64,000 nucleotides of DNA from Oxyruncus cristatus (GCA_013399855.1 VXAY01004091.1:1783943-1847942); one strand, 5' to 3'; positions 11,301-22,226 are shown, numbered from the stretch's first letter. Made by a program: numbers and translations. Notes: generated by a model from the letters alone, not told the origin.

Positions 11301-14300
11301 GAGGATACCTCATTTACACTACATACCTTCTGAGGGGTGTTAGAGGAGATCTGAAGAAAAGCGCTTTAAATTTGCTCTGGTCTAGTCCCAGGCACTGACC
11401 ATTTATTAGTTTACAGAATTAATTAGTTCTGCTTGGGGAATTTACTTTCAAGGTTTAGAGTCATCCAATAGGAAGCCCATTTGTGTGATTCTAGATCACA
11501 CCTTGATGTTGGACCCAAAGCACAGCAAATGGGGACAATGAAAAGCCTTCCCTCAAAAAAAAAAAAATCACCACATGTTATATGCATATATATATACACA
11601 CCACTTGTATCTCATACCATCCTTCATTACTGATAAATGAGTGCTTTTAATGAACATTTTAATGAATTGTGATTGAAATGACTGACTATCACCTCAACAG
11701 GACTGACCTGCAATTCAGAAGACCTGAATTCCATTCCTTCTCTGGCACTGGACTGCCTTGGTAAATAATCTATAGAATTAGGATGATGGTCCTAACCTAG
11801 TTTACAAAGTTCTTTAGAAGCCATTCAGAAAAAGCAGCATACTGCAGGTGAAAGAAAGCTGCTTTGTTGATGATATCAATCATTATGCACACATACGGCC
11901 AAGGGCACAGGAAAGTAACAGAGGTAGAATTTTCTTCAGCATAACACTGAGATTAGGAAAAAATAGGGTTCGGTTCTGTCCTGTTAATATATAATATTAT
12001 ACATAAATATATAAATAAATATATAAAAGCAAAAATCAGCACATTACAGAGTCAATAAAAATTCAAAATGATGCCACACACAGGTAACTTGCACTGGTCT
12101 AACCACTTGCTGCTGCCAAAGAGTCTCCTCCCTGTATTTACCAATCCAAGGCTCCAAGTTCCACAAGAACCTCAGAACAAGTAGACAAACTCTATTTGGG
12201 TTTATCTGAAAGTTCCTAGTTCCCCATCCCCAAAATGCAAAATATTTTCACATTACCTTTTAAATTTGACCTGTCCCTTTAGATACTGAAATAGTATTAG
12301 GTACTGCAACAAGATGTGACGCCGGAAGTTACTGTCACTCAACTGTAAATCCATCAGCTAAACAACAACAACAACAGAATTACACATTAATGAGACCAAA
12401 CATGCATAAGTGCAAAATACACCAAATGTTTTTGATAAACACCACAGGGACTGTTTTTACAAGATCATGATAAGTCTATTCAGCATCACCTGCACTTCCA
12501 GGACAGCGCTTCATAAGGTACTAAGATGTAAACTGTCATGTAGCACACTTTAGGAAAGGGCATCAAAATTTCTAATTAAATCATTTTGAAAATGTGAAGA
12601 ACTTCCTGTAAAAGTATCCCTAGATTTTTGTTTAACAATTTTATAGTGCTGGATTTAACAACATTCACTTCGAAGTGAACACGATTTTAGAAAAACAGAT
12701 ATTCAAATATTTCAGCAACTGAAGGACAAGAACACGAGGATTTGGCTACCACAGAAGTGTTCACTCTCATCAATGCTTGCACAGTGACACACTGCTTGGT
12801 TTCTGTCCTGTATGTTGCATGATAGATCATACAAAGGTAACAATTGAAGACTCTTTAAAGAAAAAGGCCTTTGACTATTGGGTGTTAATTAGGCAACTGG
12901 TTCTGTATCTTCTATAACACATTATTTAAAAATTGTCAATATATAGGTCAAAGACCTAGGATGAATTTACCCACTCTTGTAGTTCAGAAAAACTCATGCT
13001 GCACTGAGATTCACTTTCTGTCATCTACTAATGCATGCATTTAAAAGTTTAAGTTACATAGTATTCCAAAAAGAAGACAACAATTTTAGGATTAAATTCA
13101 ATAGAGCGCTGTAATTTTGGCTTTACGCTAACAGAATAAAACCCTCTTAAGATATTTTCGAAAGCAATTTTAAACAAGACCATTATGGAGCAGAAAATAT
13201 AGTTAGCACATCAGACAAGTTTTGAAAATGTAATTCTAAAGGCAACAAACAGGTAAGTATTTACTCTGTTTTAACTTCACTTTATAAATGCACCATTACA
13301 AATGAAATGCAATAAACAAATGTCAGTTTTACTGCAGACTCTTATTACAGAAATGGAAGTCCCTGAATCATTAATTAACAGAGGCAATCCAAAAAGAATA
13401 AAATACAATAAATCTATCTAAATAAAGTGATCAAACAGTGTAATGGGATACTCAGAGAAATGGCAGAGTCTCTATCTGTAGAGTCATTCAAAACCCAACT
13501 GGACACACTGCTGATCCACTGCTCCAGATGAGAGCTTAGAGCAGGAAGGCTGAACTAGATACAGGTTCCTTCCAACCTCAACTAGCTTAGGATTCTGAGA
13601 AGAGAAATCACATACCTTTTCACTAGTTAGGAACTTCGCAAAATATACATGTTCTCCTCCTGTTTTTAGTTCTTCCAACTTTTTTCGGGAAGCCTGAGTG
13701 TCGTCCAACTTGTAACTTTTGAACACAGCCAAAACTTCTTCTGAGTACTATGAAACAGTTTTTTTTTACTATGAAACTATTTACCACATGAAAATCATAC
13801 AAAACCTTTGTAGTTAGAGAACTACGCTAGACTTAATGCCAAGCAAGTAAAATACTCTGTAAACTTGCTACCAGCTCATTGAAACAACACATTTGCTGCC
13901 AATGTGTAGGACATTTCTGAACACAAATGTCAGTGAAAGTGTTACCATGTCAGAATATCTAATCGTATGGAATATTTAAAATATGCTAGGAAATACAACA
14001 TTTTGGGTGGTGAACAGTGCAGAACTGCTTTGTTGTTTAGATGCCATGAAGAAAAAAGGTTCATGTGATGATAGTGCTCCATTAATTAAAAAATTTCACC
14101 TGAAAGACTTAAGTCTGGCCTTCTTCAGTTTTTGAACTGCACGTGTGGTATTTTTGTGTGGTTTGGGTTTTTTCTTCTTTTTGATCCCATTAGTAGATCT
14201 CATTAACTAGATTTATATAGGATGTCTGAGCAGATGTTACCTCATTACCAGAACACAGAGAACGAAGATTAAAAAAAATAGGCTTCTTGCTATTAAATAA

Positions 14301-17300
14301 ACACTGAGTGACAAATCGTGAAGGAACAGTAGCTTAGCAATAAATCACCCTCAATATTCATTCTAAGTAAAACTGGAACAGTTAGCTGAAGGGGACATTC
14401 AACTCATATTTTTATAAAGAGATTTGCTTCACTAGAAACCAATAATCTTCAGAATCCCACTGGGATCAATATGACTATTCAAAAGTAAGAGCTAGATATG
14501 CTATTTATCTGCTCAGAATAAAAAAAAAACCCAACACAAGTTCTGCTTTTTGTAGCTGATAAGTCAGAAAAAGGTACTTGTGGCATTGTTGCAACATATG
14601 AAGTCTTTTTGTTATTGACTTACACAAGTGATATGAGGGGGTTTACTGTACATCTTAATACACTGTTTACAGTCAAAGGCTCACCTTAGAAAACAGCAAA
14701 ATGCACTTCCTCTTGCACTATCATTTTTCAATGGCACTTTCCAAGGGCCTTTGAACTGTTCTGTGCTTGCACAGTCACTCTGCTACTCATATAAACAACG
14801 ACTTTTACTTAAGCTGGATCGTTGAAAGCACGTACTCAGATTACCTTAAGGAAAGTTTTCCATGACACCTTCTCATAGCACTGCACAGGATTTCTAAAAT
14901 AATCTTGAAGTGACCAGAATTTTCTATACAGGTTATAATCTATTGGAATGGAACTGCGGGAAAAAATAATAATTAAAAAATAACCATATTGAAAGCGATA
15001 TACTAAATTCAAGTCCATTCAGGAATGCACAACCCCAGAAAATATCACTCATTTTGGAAGTGAATTAATGAGTCTGTAGTGAACCCTTACAGAGAAATCT
15101 GGCACTTAGAGTTTGTCCCAAAAAGAGTTTTCCATCCAGTCTATTGCTACTTTCTCACCACAAAAGCAAAGATAGTACAAAAAAGGGATCCTAAGAATTT
15201 TTCACTATCTGGGGGATGAAGAGGATTGCAGCCTTTTCTTCTAAAAGCATATACAGCATATATTCAAAATTCCTGGATGCATCTAAAGATATCTCCCAAA
15301 AAGCTTTTTACTTTCACTTTATAAAGCTTTGTTTAAATTTTTTACATTTCTGCAAACTCACCAACTCGTTGGTGCTTCATCATCTCCCATTTCACCTTCT
15401 TCTACGTCCATTCCTTCTTCTCTCTCCTCAGTGTGCTAACAGGAACAAATGATTTAAAACTTAAGCAAATACCATCACAATTTGGACACAGTTCTCACAG
15501 TGTTCTTTTTTACAAACATACTATTACATTTTAGATCAGAAAGCTTAAGCTGGTAACTCAAAAGATCTCTGAAGTACTATTACCACAGAATGTGCAACAA
15601 ATTCTTGTCTTAATACCTTACTAAACTTTGCAACGACAGCCTGACTTCTCCTGGAAAAAGCTGAAGGGACTGCTCTATCTTCCGTACACTGTGGGGAAAA
15701 CTTTGCACAGTAAGTGACACCGCTTATTCCTCGCAATCAAATCAACCTTGTTCCCCTCAAAGCGCACAGTTTATTGTACCAGGTAACATTCCCATGACCC
15801 AGATCAACAGCTCGGCCTGGAAAAGGGACAACCAAGTGACAAACATTAACTAAGCCTCAACCATTAAGTACAGTAGCACATTTTTGTGCAAACAACCTTA
15901 CATGCTTACTGCAGAATGAGTGAAAAACGACATAGGAATTTTCACCTTCTGTCCCAGGGTGCTCTCATGTTCATTGGTATTGAAAACAGTGACATTTTCC
16001 AGGTTAAACTGACTCTGCAGGTTAAGGCCTGTGAAAAACATAGGGTCAGTCTTAGAAGCTTTAAAGTTCCCAAGTCTGTTCATTCAGTTGATTGTTTATG
16101 AGATGCTGACACTAAATTCTCAGTATTCAAAGCTTCTCACAAGTACTCAAAGCTTGCATTTGAAATCAAAGCAAATGAAAGTCACAATATTAAGGACAGA
16201 GACAAGAACTGAGATACAAGTGCAAAGTCATCTTCTCCAACTGGATTTGGTATGCAATCATCACAAACTTAAAAGATTGAGCATATTCAGTCTCGTTTAG
16301 ATGTTAAGTGCGATGCAATGCAAAAAATCTCACCTGACTTTTCTGAAAGCGGAAATAATCTAGCCAAGAACAGCTGAATTCTTCCACAGAAGACTGTGTT
16401 TTGTGACTTAGATAATCTTCTTAGGAGGTCTAAATATTGTAAAAAGTAAAGAATATTAGTAGTTATCCCTCTGCATTTCTCATGCATTAGAATTCAAGCC
16501 TTGCTAATTACATGACCTACAGAAATAATGAATGGAAGCTCAGATTTGTAAATTTAAATGCTGGTAACTCTCTCAGATCACACACTTTTTCCAAACACAT
16601 TCCATCAATCCTCCTAACACCTTTAACACCAATAAAAAATAAGTTCAAATGAATCCTGTTCTTCTATAATGACCTCCACTGATGAAAAGAGTTCCCTGCG
16701 GTCAGAATAACTTTTATGTTAACTAGCAAGACTCATGAATATCTGCTGAGTGATGCAACTTATAACTTTATTACTTATTGAACACATCTGAATTTAAATC
16801 AAATAATTAAATTCACTTTCATTTGCTGAGAATGGAAGTTCTTTAATTCTGCTCCTCCCTCCCAATGTCCCGAAAAACTACGACTCACCATTGCACATTC
16901 GTAGCAAATAATTTTTCCCTGCAGAGTAAAATGTATTCTGAAACAGAGTAAAGGTATTTAGAACATTAAGAACCTTTAGAACATTTAGAACCTTCTTGAG
17001 CAGATATTAATCCAATTAAAAGCTATGACTAAGTATGAGTCACTCCTACTGATAACTCTGAATTCGAGGCTTTCCTTAGATAACAGGCAGGTTTCATAAA
17101 AAGGCAATGTAAAATAAGCAGTCTCACAAATTCCAAGAAAGTATAAAACACATTTAAATCCGACCTTCATACAGAAAAACCATGTGTGACAATGAACTGT
17201 AAGAACAGCATCCAGTTTTTTTCCTGGAACACACTAATTTTTACACTCTTTGACTTCATTATTCCATGTATTGATTATACAAATAAGCAAAGAGAACACA

Positions 17301-17840
17301 CAAAAAATTCAGAGTGTTCACAGTACTAGTAATTTGGCAGCAGAACAAAGAAACTGGTAGATACTTGAATTAATGATAAAGAACAGTTTGTGAATATGAA
17401 GGGCCACAACGTTATCTGAAACAGAGCAGCCTGAATTAACGACTATGGGAAGTAGTCCTGGTTAGAAAATGCAGCTTAGGAAAACTCTGAGAAAGTGAAA
17501 TTATTTTCAGGTGCTGCCTGTAGAGTTACTGACACTTAACCTGTCAGATGCAAAAACAGTTAAAATCCATTTGTAAAAATGAGTCAGGCAAAGCTTTGGC
17601 AAAACTATATAACATTTTGGAAAAATACCTACTGATTTCCATGTAGCAACATTTTTCTCCACAAAAGTGAAAATTTTGTCACACTGATCCAAAGGGAGGC
17701 AATCGAGAACATCTCCCAAAAGCACAAAAGGAGTTGATGCAGTGCAGATACCTGCAAGGAACAGGGAATATTTTATTCAACAAATTTGAACTGAAATGCA
17801 AATAATAAAGATGCATGGCACTTGAGGGACACTAAATTAA

Positions 17841-17880
<40 letters not shown>

Positions 17881-20800
17881 CTCCTGGGTTCCTACAAACC
17901 CTAACAAAAAGCTTGGGCTAAATCATGAACTTTCATTAAAGCTACTTCTATATACAGATATATTCAAATGAGCTTTACAAGAGCTTTGCACTAATGTAAA
18001 ACAAATAATAAAAAATAACTGTTCTAAAGACCTCAAAGTCTGAAACAATGTCGCACCTGTTTGCAGACTGCAAGTGAACTCTTTCAGACTTCTAAATCCA
18101 CAGTTAGTCAGTCTGCACCCACCCATGAAGCCTGAGAGCCTTTTCCTCAAGTAAAGCACTGCTAAAGTAGTGCTCCAAGTCTGTCTATCCATGCTTGTAG
18201 GCAGTATCAGCATTCCTCGTAATCACAGGTCAAGTTATTCCACAGTTCATGAAACATACATGTAGTTGAGCTATACCTACTAAAAGAAACCAGTATTTTA
18301 TCTGTAATGTGAACAAATAAACAAGGTGAAGAGCGCAAAATACACTTCAGAAGAGATCAGCAAGCTGATTTCTGACACAAAAGACAGTTAGAGAAACAGA
18401 TTCAAGTATCTAAAACCCAGCCATGTACTGCCTCAGTGGTCTCATCTCTGAAATTATGATGGGACAAAGCTAAGCATTTTAGAGTGGACAAAGACAGAAA
18501 ATGCTAATCATGCTGCAGCCAAAACCATGCATCTTTCTCTATTAAAAAAAAAAAAGAGAAAGATTCCAACACAAATGTCACACATACAACTGAATTTGAT
18601 TATATGTTACGTAATTTCTCTTATGAAACAAACTTAATAACCACGGGCATAAGGGCCACATATTACAAAAGCTAGCCACTCTAGATGACTTACAGAAATC
18701 AAGATTTTAAAATTCCCCTAAATGGTCTCCAAAACTGCCAACAAATTCGAAAGAAAGATGCTCACCTTCTGTGACTCCATTAATAGCAAGAGATATAATT
18801 GCCAGGAGATTTTCACATGGAGCTTTGTTTATCTAAACAAAGAAAAGAGTGTTAAACTTCTCTATTCTGACCTAAATACATCGAACAAAACAAAAATTCT
18901 TGTTTTCAAGTAGGCAAATTTTAAACAAATACTGATGCTCAAATTCCCAAAACTTCCAACCACCCATTAAATTTGACCTGTCAGTTAACTATACTAAGTT
19001 TTTACTGAGTGAGCAATCTTTCCTGACTGCTTCCAGCCACTAGAGACCCTAATGTCCAGAGTCATTTACCCCTGAAAATTAATACTCCACATTCAGACCT
19101 CATTCAAGTATTAATTTGATCATACATTATTTGATTCCTTTCATCTTTCTGTTCTGACAAGCTGACAAGGCAGCTTTGTTACACGTTAGTAACAAATCGC
19201 AGAATCACAGAATGGTTTGGGTTGGAAGAGAACTTAGAGATCATCTAGTTCCAACACTCCTGATGCGGGCAGGGACACCTTCCACTAGACCAGGCTGCTC
19301 AGAGCCCCATTCAACCTGGCCTTGAACACTTCCAGGGATGGGGCATTCACAGCTTCTCTGGGCAACCTGTGCCAGTGCCTCACCACCCTCACAGTGCAGA
19401 ATTTCTTCCTAATATCTGATATAAACCTACCCTTTCCACCCACTCTTAAATTACAGTTGTAGAACAATGCATATTTATGAATTAGAATTTTAAGACATAG
19501 CAGACTTTTTCAAAGGCATTACAAAGAACTGCTGGAAAAGGCTCAGCCAACAGCTCTTACTACAGTGCGGTGGCTGTAAATTCTACCAATCTCTTTAAAC
19601 CATTCATATTCAATCTTAATTACCTAACTACTACATAGTTCATGTTTGTTTTAATACACAGTGTTTTCTTACACTATGTTGCTATTAAATTAATATATTA
19701 GCCTGCAAACAGAAATTTGAGGTTCAACAAGAGATAAGCTGCAGCAGTTTAAAGTACTTACTATTTCTTCTTCCACAACAACTCTAAAAGCTTGATCCAA
19801 GGTGCACTTCTTTTCATTTTCACTGAAATGCAAACATTCCACCTTAGTTAGTAACAACCATTAGGGATAAGATTACTAAAAGCTCTGAACAGGCACTTTT
19901 TTAAAAGCAAGTGACATTTACTTACCTCCCAGGAACCTGGTTAAATGCGCTCAACAACGGCTTGATGCTTTTGTTGATCAGAGCCTCTCTGGTGGACGTC
20001 TACCAAAATGCAAAGAAAGAAAAGCTACAAAACCAGCACAAAACCAAAAGGGTGTCCTCCTTCTTCTGACAGTGGAGAGAACTACTAAGGAATCTTTCTG
20101 CCACACCCCATGTGTCAGTTTACAGTGGGAACTTCCTAACAAGAAGGGCAAATAACAAGTGCATAAGAAATTAGGCATGTGAGCTGGTAGGGCACCACAT
20201 CTCAAACCTGGGCTAACAACGTGGTGAAAATAGTATTTCTAAGGGAAACACAGAGGAACACACTGTTGTGACCAATGCTGTATCTACCACAGCCTCACAT
20301 CCCACACACACAGTTTCAGGTGGTTGTGGTGATTTGGGACACGAATCACAGAATACTTTGAGCTGGAAGGGTCCCACAAGGATCACCGAGTCCCCTTCCT
20401 GGCCCTGCACAGACAGCCCCAAGAATCGCACCCTGTGCCTGAGAGCCTCTCTGTCTTCAAGGGAGTCAACAGCTCCCAACTGTGTATATCATCTGCAAAC
20501 TTACTTAGTATCCCTTGAAGTCCTGCACTCAGGTTGTTTATGAAAACGTTGAAGAACACGACTCCTGCTAACAAGATGGTCTAAACACTACTACTTCCTG
20601 TCATGAAATTGATCTAATGGATCGAGTGCCTGTGCCTCGACCACTTCTGTGCAAACCCCACCCCCTTGTCCTACAAACCGGGCCGCAAATGAAGGGATCC
20701 AGAGGCCTGGGCACACACCCAGCTCCCCTGCTCCGGCAAGGGAAAAGCAACATTCAGCAGAGGCGCAAAGGAGATAAAAGCAATGCGCTCGGACGTTCAC

Positions 20801-21160
20801 TCTGCGGGGAACACGCCGTAATGTCACTGCATTTTACATTAATTTATGCTACTCTAAAGGCTGATCCCTGCCTTGGCTAGGCCGGTGCGCGGCCCCATCC
20901 TCACTCCCAGAGCGCCGTATCTCAGCTCCTTGAAGGAGCGCCCGGGCCGCTCCTCGGCGGGAGCCGCGGCCGGGCCCGCGGGCCCAGAGGCGCCCAGGCA
21001 CAGCCCTACGCCGGAGCTTCCCGTCCGCCCGGTCCCGCTCTGAGCGGCAGGCCTAGAGGAGGGATGGAGGGAGGGAGGGCTGGGGGGAGGCTGGCAGGCG
21101 GGGGAGCCTCACCGTGAAGCGGAGCCGCGCCTCGGGCAGGCTGAACAGCGGCGGCGACAT
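2098..21160 (-). CDS. THOC1: THOC1, THO complex subunit 1 (complete gene, 21 coding exons)
   Basis: THOC1 (HPR1/p84) is a nuclear subunit of the THO core of TREX, which packages nascent mRNA for export and limits R-loops. Coding exons on the minus strand, 5' to 3': 21160-21113, 19999-19926, 19822-19762, 18832-18766, 17751-17633, 16937-16889, 16429-16334, 16028-15946, 15435-15362, 14953-14845, 13747-13616, 12357-12257, 11030-10964, 10793-10743, 10155-10085, 8805-8710, 8408-8343, 6372-6289, 6013-5866, 4436-4358, 2393-2098. They sum to 1971 nt, 656 codons plus stop, against 657 residues in human. Every junction is GT/AG and every phase fits. Visible parts are the THOC1 N-terminal and central region, two acidic segments (about 202-222 and 542-551), a basic NLS-like segment (about 406-427) and a C-terminal death domain (about 565-648). 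The introns hold no other gene; they carry CR1 pieces, homopolymers and one G/T-rich tract, listed separately. Confidence 0.97.
4358..4436 (-). CDS. THOC1: THOC1 exon 20: acidic linker
   Basis: This 79-nt exon (residues about 533-559) starts PPSEEIKTG, followed by the acidic run [10 protein letters not shown], matching the linker before the human death domain. The donor reads GAAA|GTAAG. Confidence 0.96.
5866..6013 (-). CDS. THOC1: THOC1 exon 19
   Basis: This 148-nt exon encodes residues about 483-532 ([20 protein letters not shown] and onward to KELP), essentially identical to the human protein. The donor is CCT|GTAAGT. Its upstream intron contains poly(A) runs and an ambiguous base at 6069, about 55 nt from the acceptor. 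Confidence 0.97.
6020..6124. repeat. poly(A) runs with ambiguous base and near-duplicated flank
   Basis: A runs at 6056-6068 and 6103-6124 flank an N at 6069. The sequence on each side of the N is similar (an ACAAGTTTGGTTGGCAT-like unit at about 6025-6041, repeated as ACAAAATTTTGGTGGGCAT at 6074-6092). It lies in a THOC1 intron, within about 110 nt of the exon 19 acceptor. Confidence 0.8.
6289..6372 (-). CDS. THOC1: THOC1 exon 18
   Basis: This 84-nt exon covers residues about 455-483 ([20 protein letters not shown] block, then VENKYK). Human has VENEYK. The donor GTATGT follows TAT AA, so the last lysine codon is split and completed by exon 19. Confidence 0.96.
8343..8408 (-). CDS. THOC1: THOC1 exon 17
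   Basis: This 66-nt exon covers residues about 433-455 ([20 protein letters not shown]). Three GT dinucleotides spaced 4 nt apart overlap the donor. The middle one, giving AGT AG|GTAGGT, is the only choice that keeps the frame into exon 18. Confidence 0.95.
8710..8805 (-). CDS. THOC1: THOC1 exon 16: NLS-like region
   Basis: This 96-nt exon covers residues about 401-433. It contains the basic segment [20 protein letters not shown] followed by SNKKILMG, corresponding to the bipartite nuclear localisation region of human THOC1. The donor is GTACGT. Confidence 0.96.
10085..10155 (-). CDS. THOC1: THOC1 exon 15
   Basis: This 71-nt exon covers residues about 378-401 ([20 protein letters not shown] then VKER), identical in sense to human. 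It has an AG acceptor after TTTCTC and a GTAACT donor. Confidence 0.96.
10743..10793 (-). CDS. THOC1: THOC1 exon 14
   Basis: This 51-nt exon is in phase 0 at both ends and encodes [17 protein letters not shown] (residues 361-377). The donor is GTAAGT. It is found through conservation and clean splice sites. Confidence 0.95.
10964..11030 (-). CDS. THOC1: THOC1 exon 13
   Basis: This 67-nt exon covers residues about 338-360 ([22 protein letters not shown]). A 184-bp G/T-rich tract (A/C-rich in the transcript) lies just upstream in the intron. The acceptor itself keeps a T-rich tract. Confidence 0.95.
11081..11264. repeat. G/T-rich low-complexity tract
   Basis: About 184 bp made almost only of G and T on the plus strand (runs of TTTG, GGTTTT and T), ending in a poly(T) run. 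In the THOC1 transcript it is A/C-rich, about 50 nt upstream of exon 13. Confidence 0.9.
11985..12028. repeat. AT-rich tract
   Basis: A short stretch of TATA/AATA repeats in THOC1 intron 12. Confidence 0.6.
12257..12357 (-). CDS. THOC1: THOC1 exon 12
   Basis: This 101-nt exon covers residues about 305-338 ([20 protein letters not shown] then [13 protein letters not shown]). It ends AAAAG|GTAATG. Confidence 0.96.
13455..13600 (+). mobile_element. CR1 LINE 3' end fragment
   Basis: About 145 bp in plus orientation. It has the CR1 terminal block (attcaaaacccaactggaca, later ccttccaacctcaacta) and a decayed ATTCTG-like end. It is antisense to THOC1 and ends about 15 nt from the exon 11 donor. 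Confidence 0.8.
13616..13747 (-). CDS. THOC1: THOC1 exon 11
   Basis: This 132-nt exon is in phase 0 at both ends and covers residues 261-304 ([20 protein letters not shown] and onward to FLTSEK). Donor GTATGT. A CR1 3' end in the opposite orientation sits only about 15 nt into the intron. Confidence 0.97.
14845..14953 (-). CDS. THOC1: THOC1 exon 10
   Basis: This 109-nt exon covers residues about 224-260 ([20 protein letters not shown], then [16 protein letters not shown]). It is almost invariant against human. The cysteine codon at the junction with exon 9 is split. Confidence 0.97.
15362..15435 (-). CDS. THOC1: THOC1 exon 9: acidic segment
   Basis: This 74-nt exon covers residues about 200-224, mostly acidic ([20 protein letters not shown]). 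Human has the same segment with minor changes. Donor GTGAGT. Confidence 0.96.
15946..16028 (-). CDS. THOC1: THOC1 exon 8
   Basis: This 83-nt exon covers residues about 172-199 ([20 protein letters not shown], then ESTLGQK). Human differs by one conservative change. Donor GTGAAA, a weaker form. Confidence 0.96.
16334..16429 (-). CDS. THOC1: THOC1 exon 7
   Basis: This 96-nt exon covers residues about 140-172 ([20 protein letters not shown], then [11 protein letters not shown]). It matches human residue for residue. Donor GTGAGA. Confidence 0.97.
16889..16937 (-). CDS. THOC1: THOC1 exon 6
   Basis: This 49-nt exon encodes [16 protein letters not shown] (residues 124-139). Acceptor TTTCAG, donor GTGAGT. 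It is too short to stand out as an open frame but is fixed by conservation and phase. Confidence 0.95.
17633..17751 (-). CDS. THOC1: THOC1 exon 5
   Basis: This 119-nt exon covers residues about 84-123 ([20 protein letters not shown], then [19 protein letters not shown]). Donor GTAGGT. A 37-nt poly(A) run (17842-17878) lies in the intron upstream. Confidence 0.97.
17842..17878. repeat. poly(A) homopolymer, 37 nt
   Basis: An uninterrupted run of 37 A on the plus strand, in THOC1 intron 4. Its length should be treated as uncertain. Confidence 0.9.
18766..18832 (-). CDS. THOC1: THOC1 exon 4
   Basis: This 67-nt exon covers residues about 62-84 ([23 protein letters not shown]). It is one of the more diverged exons compared with human ([20 protein letters not shown]). 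Donor GTGAGC. Confidence 0.95.
19199..19445 (-). mobile_element. CR1 LINE 3' end fragment
   Basis: It begins at low coordinates with the reverse of the CR1 tail (agaatcacagaatggtttgg) and continues through gcagggacaccttccactag and the block cacagcttctctgggcaacc. It is in minus orientation, the same strand as THOC1, and lies in its intron 3. It is little degraded, so relatively young compared with its neighbours. Confidence 0.95.
19762..19822 (-). CDS. THOC1: THOC1 exon 3
   Basis: This 61-nt exon covers residues about 41-61 ([21 protein letters not shown]). Donor GTAAGT. A CR1 3' fragment lies in the intron on its downstream side (19199-19445). Confidence 0.95.
19926..19999 (-). CDS. THOC1: THOC1 exon 2
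   Basis: This 74-nt exon covers residues about 17-41 ([24 protein letters not shown]). Donor GTAAG. Intron 1 upstream of it contains an internally deleted CR1. Confidence 0.95.
20344..20575 (-). mobile_element. CR1 LINE fragment with internal deletion
   Basis: On the minus strand, 20573-20476 encodes a relic of the reverse-transcriptase core (FFNVFINNL ... LSKFADD). It is joined almost directly to a CR1 3' end of the subtype with gagctggaagggtcccacaa at 20359 onward. The few hundred bases expected between these two parts are missing. It lies in THOC1 intron 1. Confidence 0.85.
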
Positions 21161-21345
21161 GTTCCTGGTCGGGCGGCGCTGGCGCTCCGCGGCGCGCGCA
21201 GATGACGCCATAACCCCCCCCTCCCTCCGCCGGAAGTGAGGGGGCGGGGAGAGACGTCGCGTGCGTGGGCGGGACGCTCGTGGAGTCGCGGGTGTCGGTT
21301 GGAAAGGAGCTCCCCGGGAGTCCGGTCCGGGCGTGAACCCAGCGC
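20881..21345 (-). promoter_or_regulatory. THOC1: CpG island promoter of THOC1
   Basis: A sharp rise in G+C and CpG surrounds exon 1 and the proximal upstream region, typical of a TATA-less housekeeping promoter. Within about 100 bp upstream of the ATG I see an ETS-type CCGGAAGTG (21230-21238), a GC box GGGGCGGGGA (21241-21250), a CRE-like TGACGCCA (21203-21210) and a palindromic GACGTC (21253-21258). The transcription start is not mapped. Confidence 0.75.
21113..21160 (-). CDS. THOC1: THOC1 exon 1: start codon
   Basis: The coding part of exon 1 is 48 nt and gives [16 protein letters not shown], closely matching human [18 protein letters not shown]. The start is chosen because this is the conserved N-terminus and the exon is GC-rich, inside the CpG island. 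Donor GTGAGG. The 5' UTR extends to higher coordinates, with an undetermined transcription start. Confidence 0.95.
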
Positions 21346-21374
21346 TGCCAAGGCCGCTACTGAACCGTACCCCC

Positions 21375-21622
21375 AAGCGCCACGTCTGCAAGCTGTTTGA
21401 GCGCTTCAGGGGTGGTGCCTCCACCACTTCCCTGGGCAGGCTGCTCCTGTGCCTGACCACACTTTGAGTGGTGCAGTTGTTCCTAATTTCCAGCATAAAC
21501 CTCCCTTTGAGGCCATTTCCTCGTCCTGTTCCCTTGTTACCTGGACGATGCTCCCCCATTCCCCCCGCCCTTTTGCCACAACCTGCTCTCAGATAGTCGT
21601 AGAGAGCGATGAGGTCTCCCCT
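21375..21622 (-). mobile_element. CR1 LINE fragment, left part of a split copy
   Basis: Minus-orientation CR1 sequence (gcctccaccacttccctggg through gaggtctcccct), just upstream of the THOC1 CpG island. The same copy resumes at about 22227 after an insertion. Confidence 0.85.
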
Positions 21623-22226
21623 TGATGTCCAGGTTTTAGAAACATAAACTACTTGTCGGCAGAACGACCTTCGTGAAGTTTAGGGCTTGACATGCTTCAA
21701 TGGTCTCAGACCTAGCGGGAGGTTAACAAAGCTCGGGGAGAAGGATATACCACTGATAGTGGACTCAAAGAATGCCGAATGTACAGGGCACAAGAACATT
21801 TGGCAGAACTCTCCAGATAAGGATGAAACTAACAAAGCCAGCTCAACGACTGCCCTGAAATCAGCTCCGATGGGTAAGAGGTAATTCTGAGTGGGAGATC
21901 GCAACCACCAACTCATAGCCCACCGACTCAAGAAATCCACTGACCCCAAAAAAGAGAAAGCCTGAGCTTGTGGACTAATTAGTATAACAACTGGGGGAAT
22001 CATTTCACCAATGGAAGATTGAGTACAAATTAATAAGAGTACTATGTAACTTGTGGCCAATAAGCCTTAATGCCTTTGGTTGCTACAATGAATAAGTAGT
22101 GGAAAGTTTGGGAAGTCAGTGTGCTGGCTTTGTGGACTTGCCACCCAGCACTCCTTGTTGCGCAGAACTGCAAATAAGATTGGCCTGTTGCACACCGGGT
22201 GACAAAACCTATTTTGGAACAACACA
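21623..22226 (+). mobile_element. LTR-like insertion inside CR1 (probable solo LTR)
   Basis: About 600 bp of non-CR1 sequence interrupts an otherwise continuous CR1. It can be read as starting TG and ending CA. Near its right end lies ctgcaaataagattggcctg, which looks like a decayed poly(A)-signal/U5 region of an avian endogenous retrovirus LTR. A possible 4-bp target duplication CCCT flanks it, but the junctions are uncertain by several bases. It has no coding content. The insertion is clear; the LTR identity is inference. Confidence 0.5.

Noticed and set aside
11037..11343. Open frames rich in F, V, G, C or T, K, Q, N
   Set aside because: They are translations of the G/T-rich low-complexity tract.
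21053..21559. 168-codon minus-strand open frame through THOC1 exon 1 and its upstream region
   Set aside because: It is a GC-rich CpG-island frame joined to CR1 sequence, in a different frame from the real THOC1 start, which is fixed by homology and the donor at 21112.
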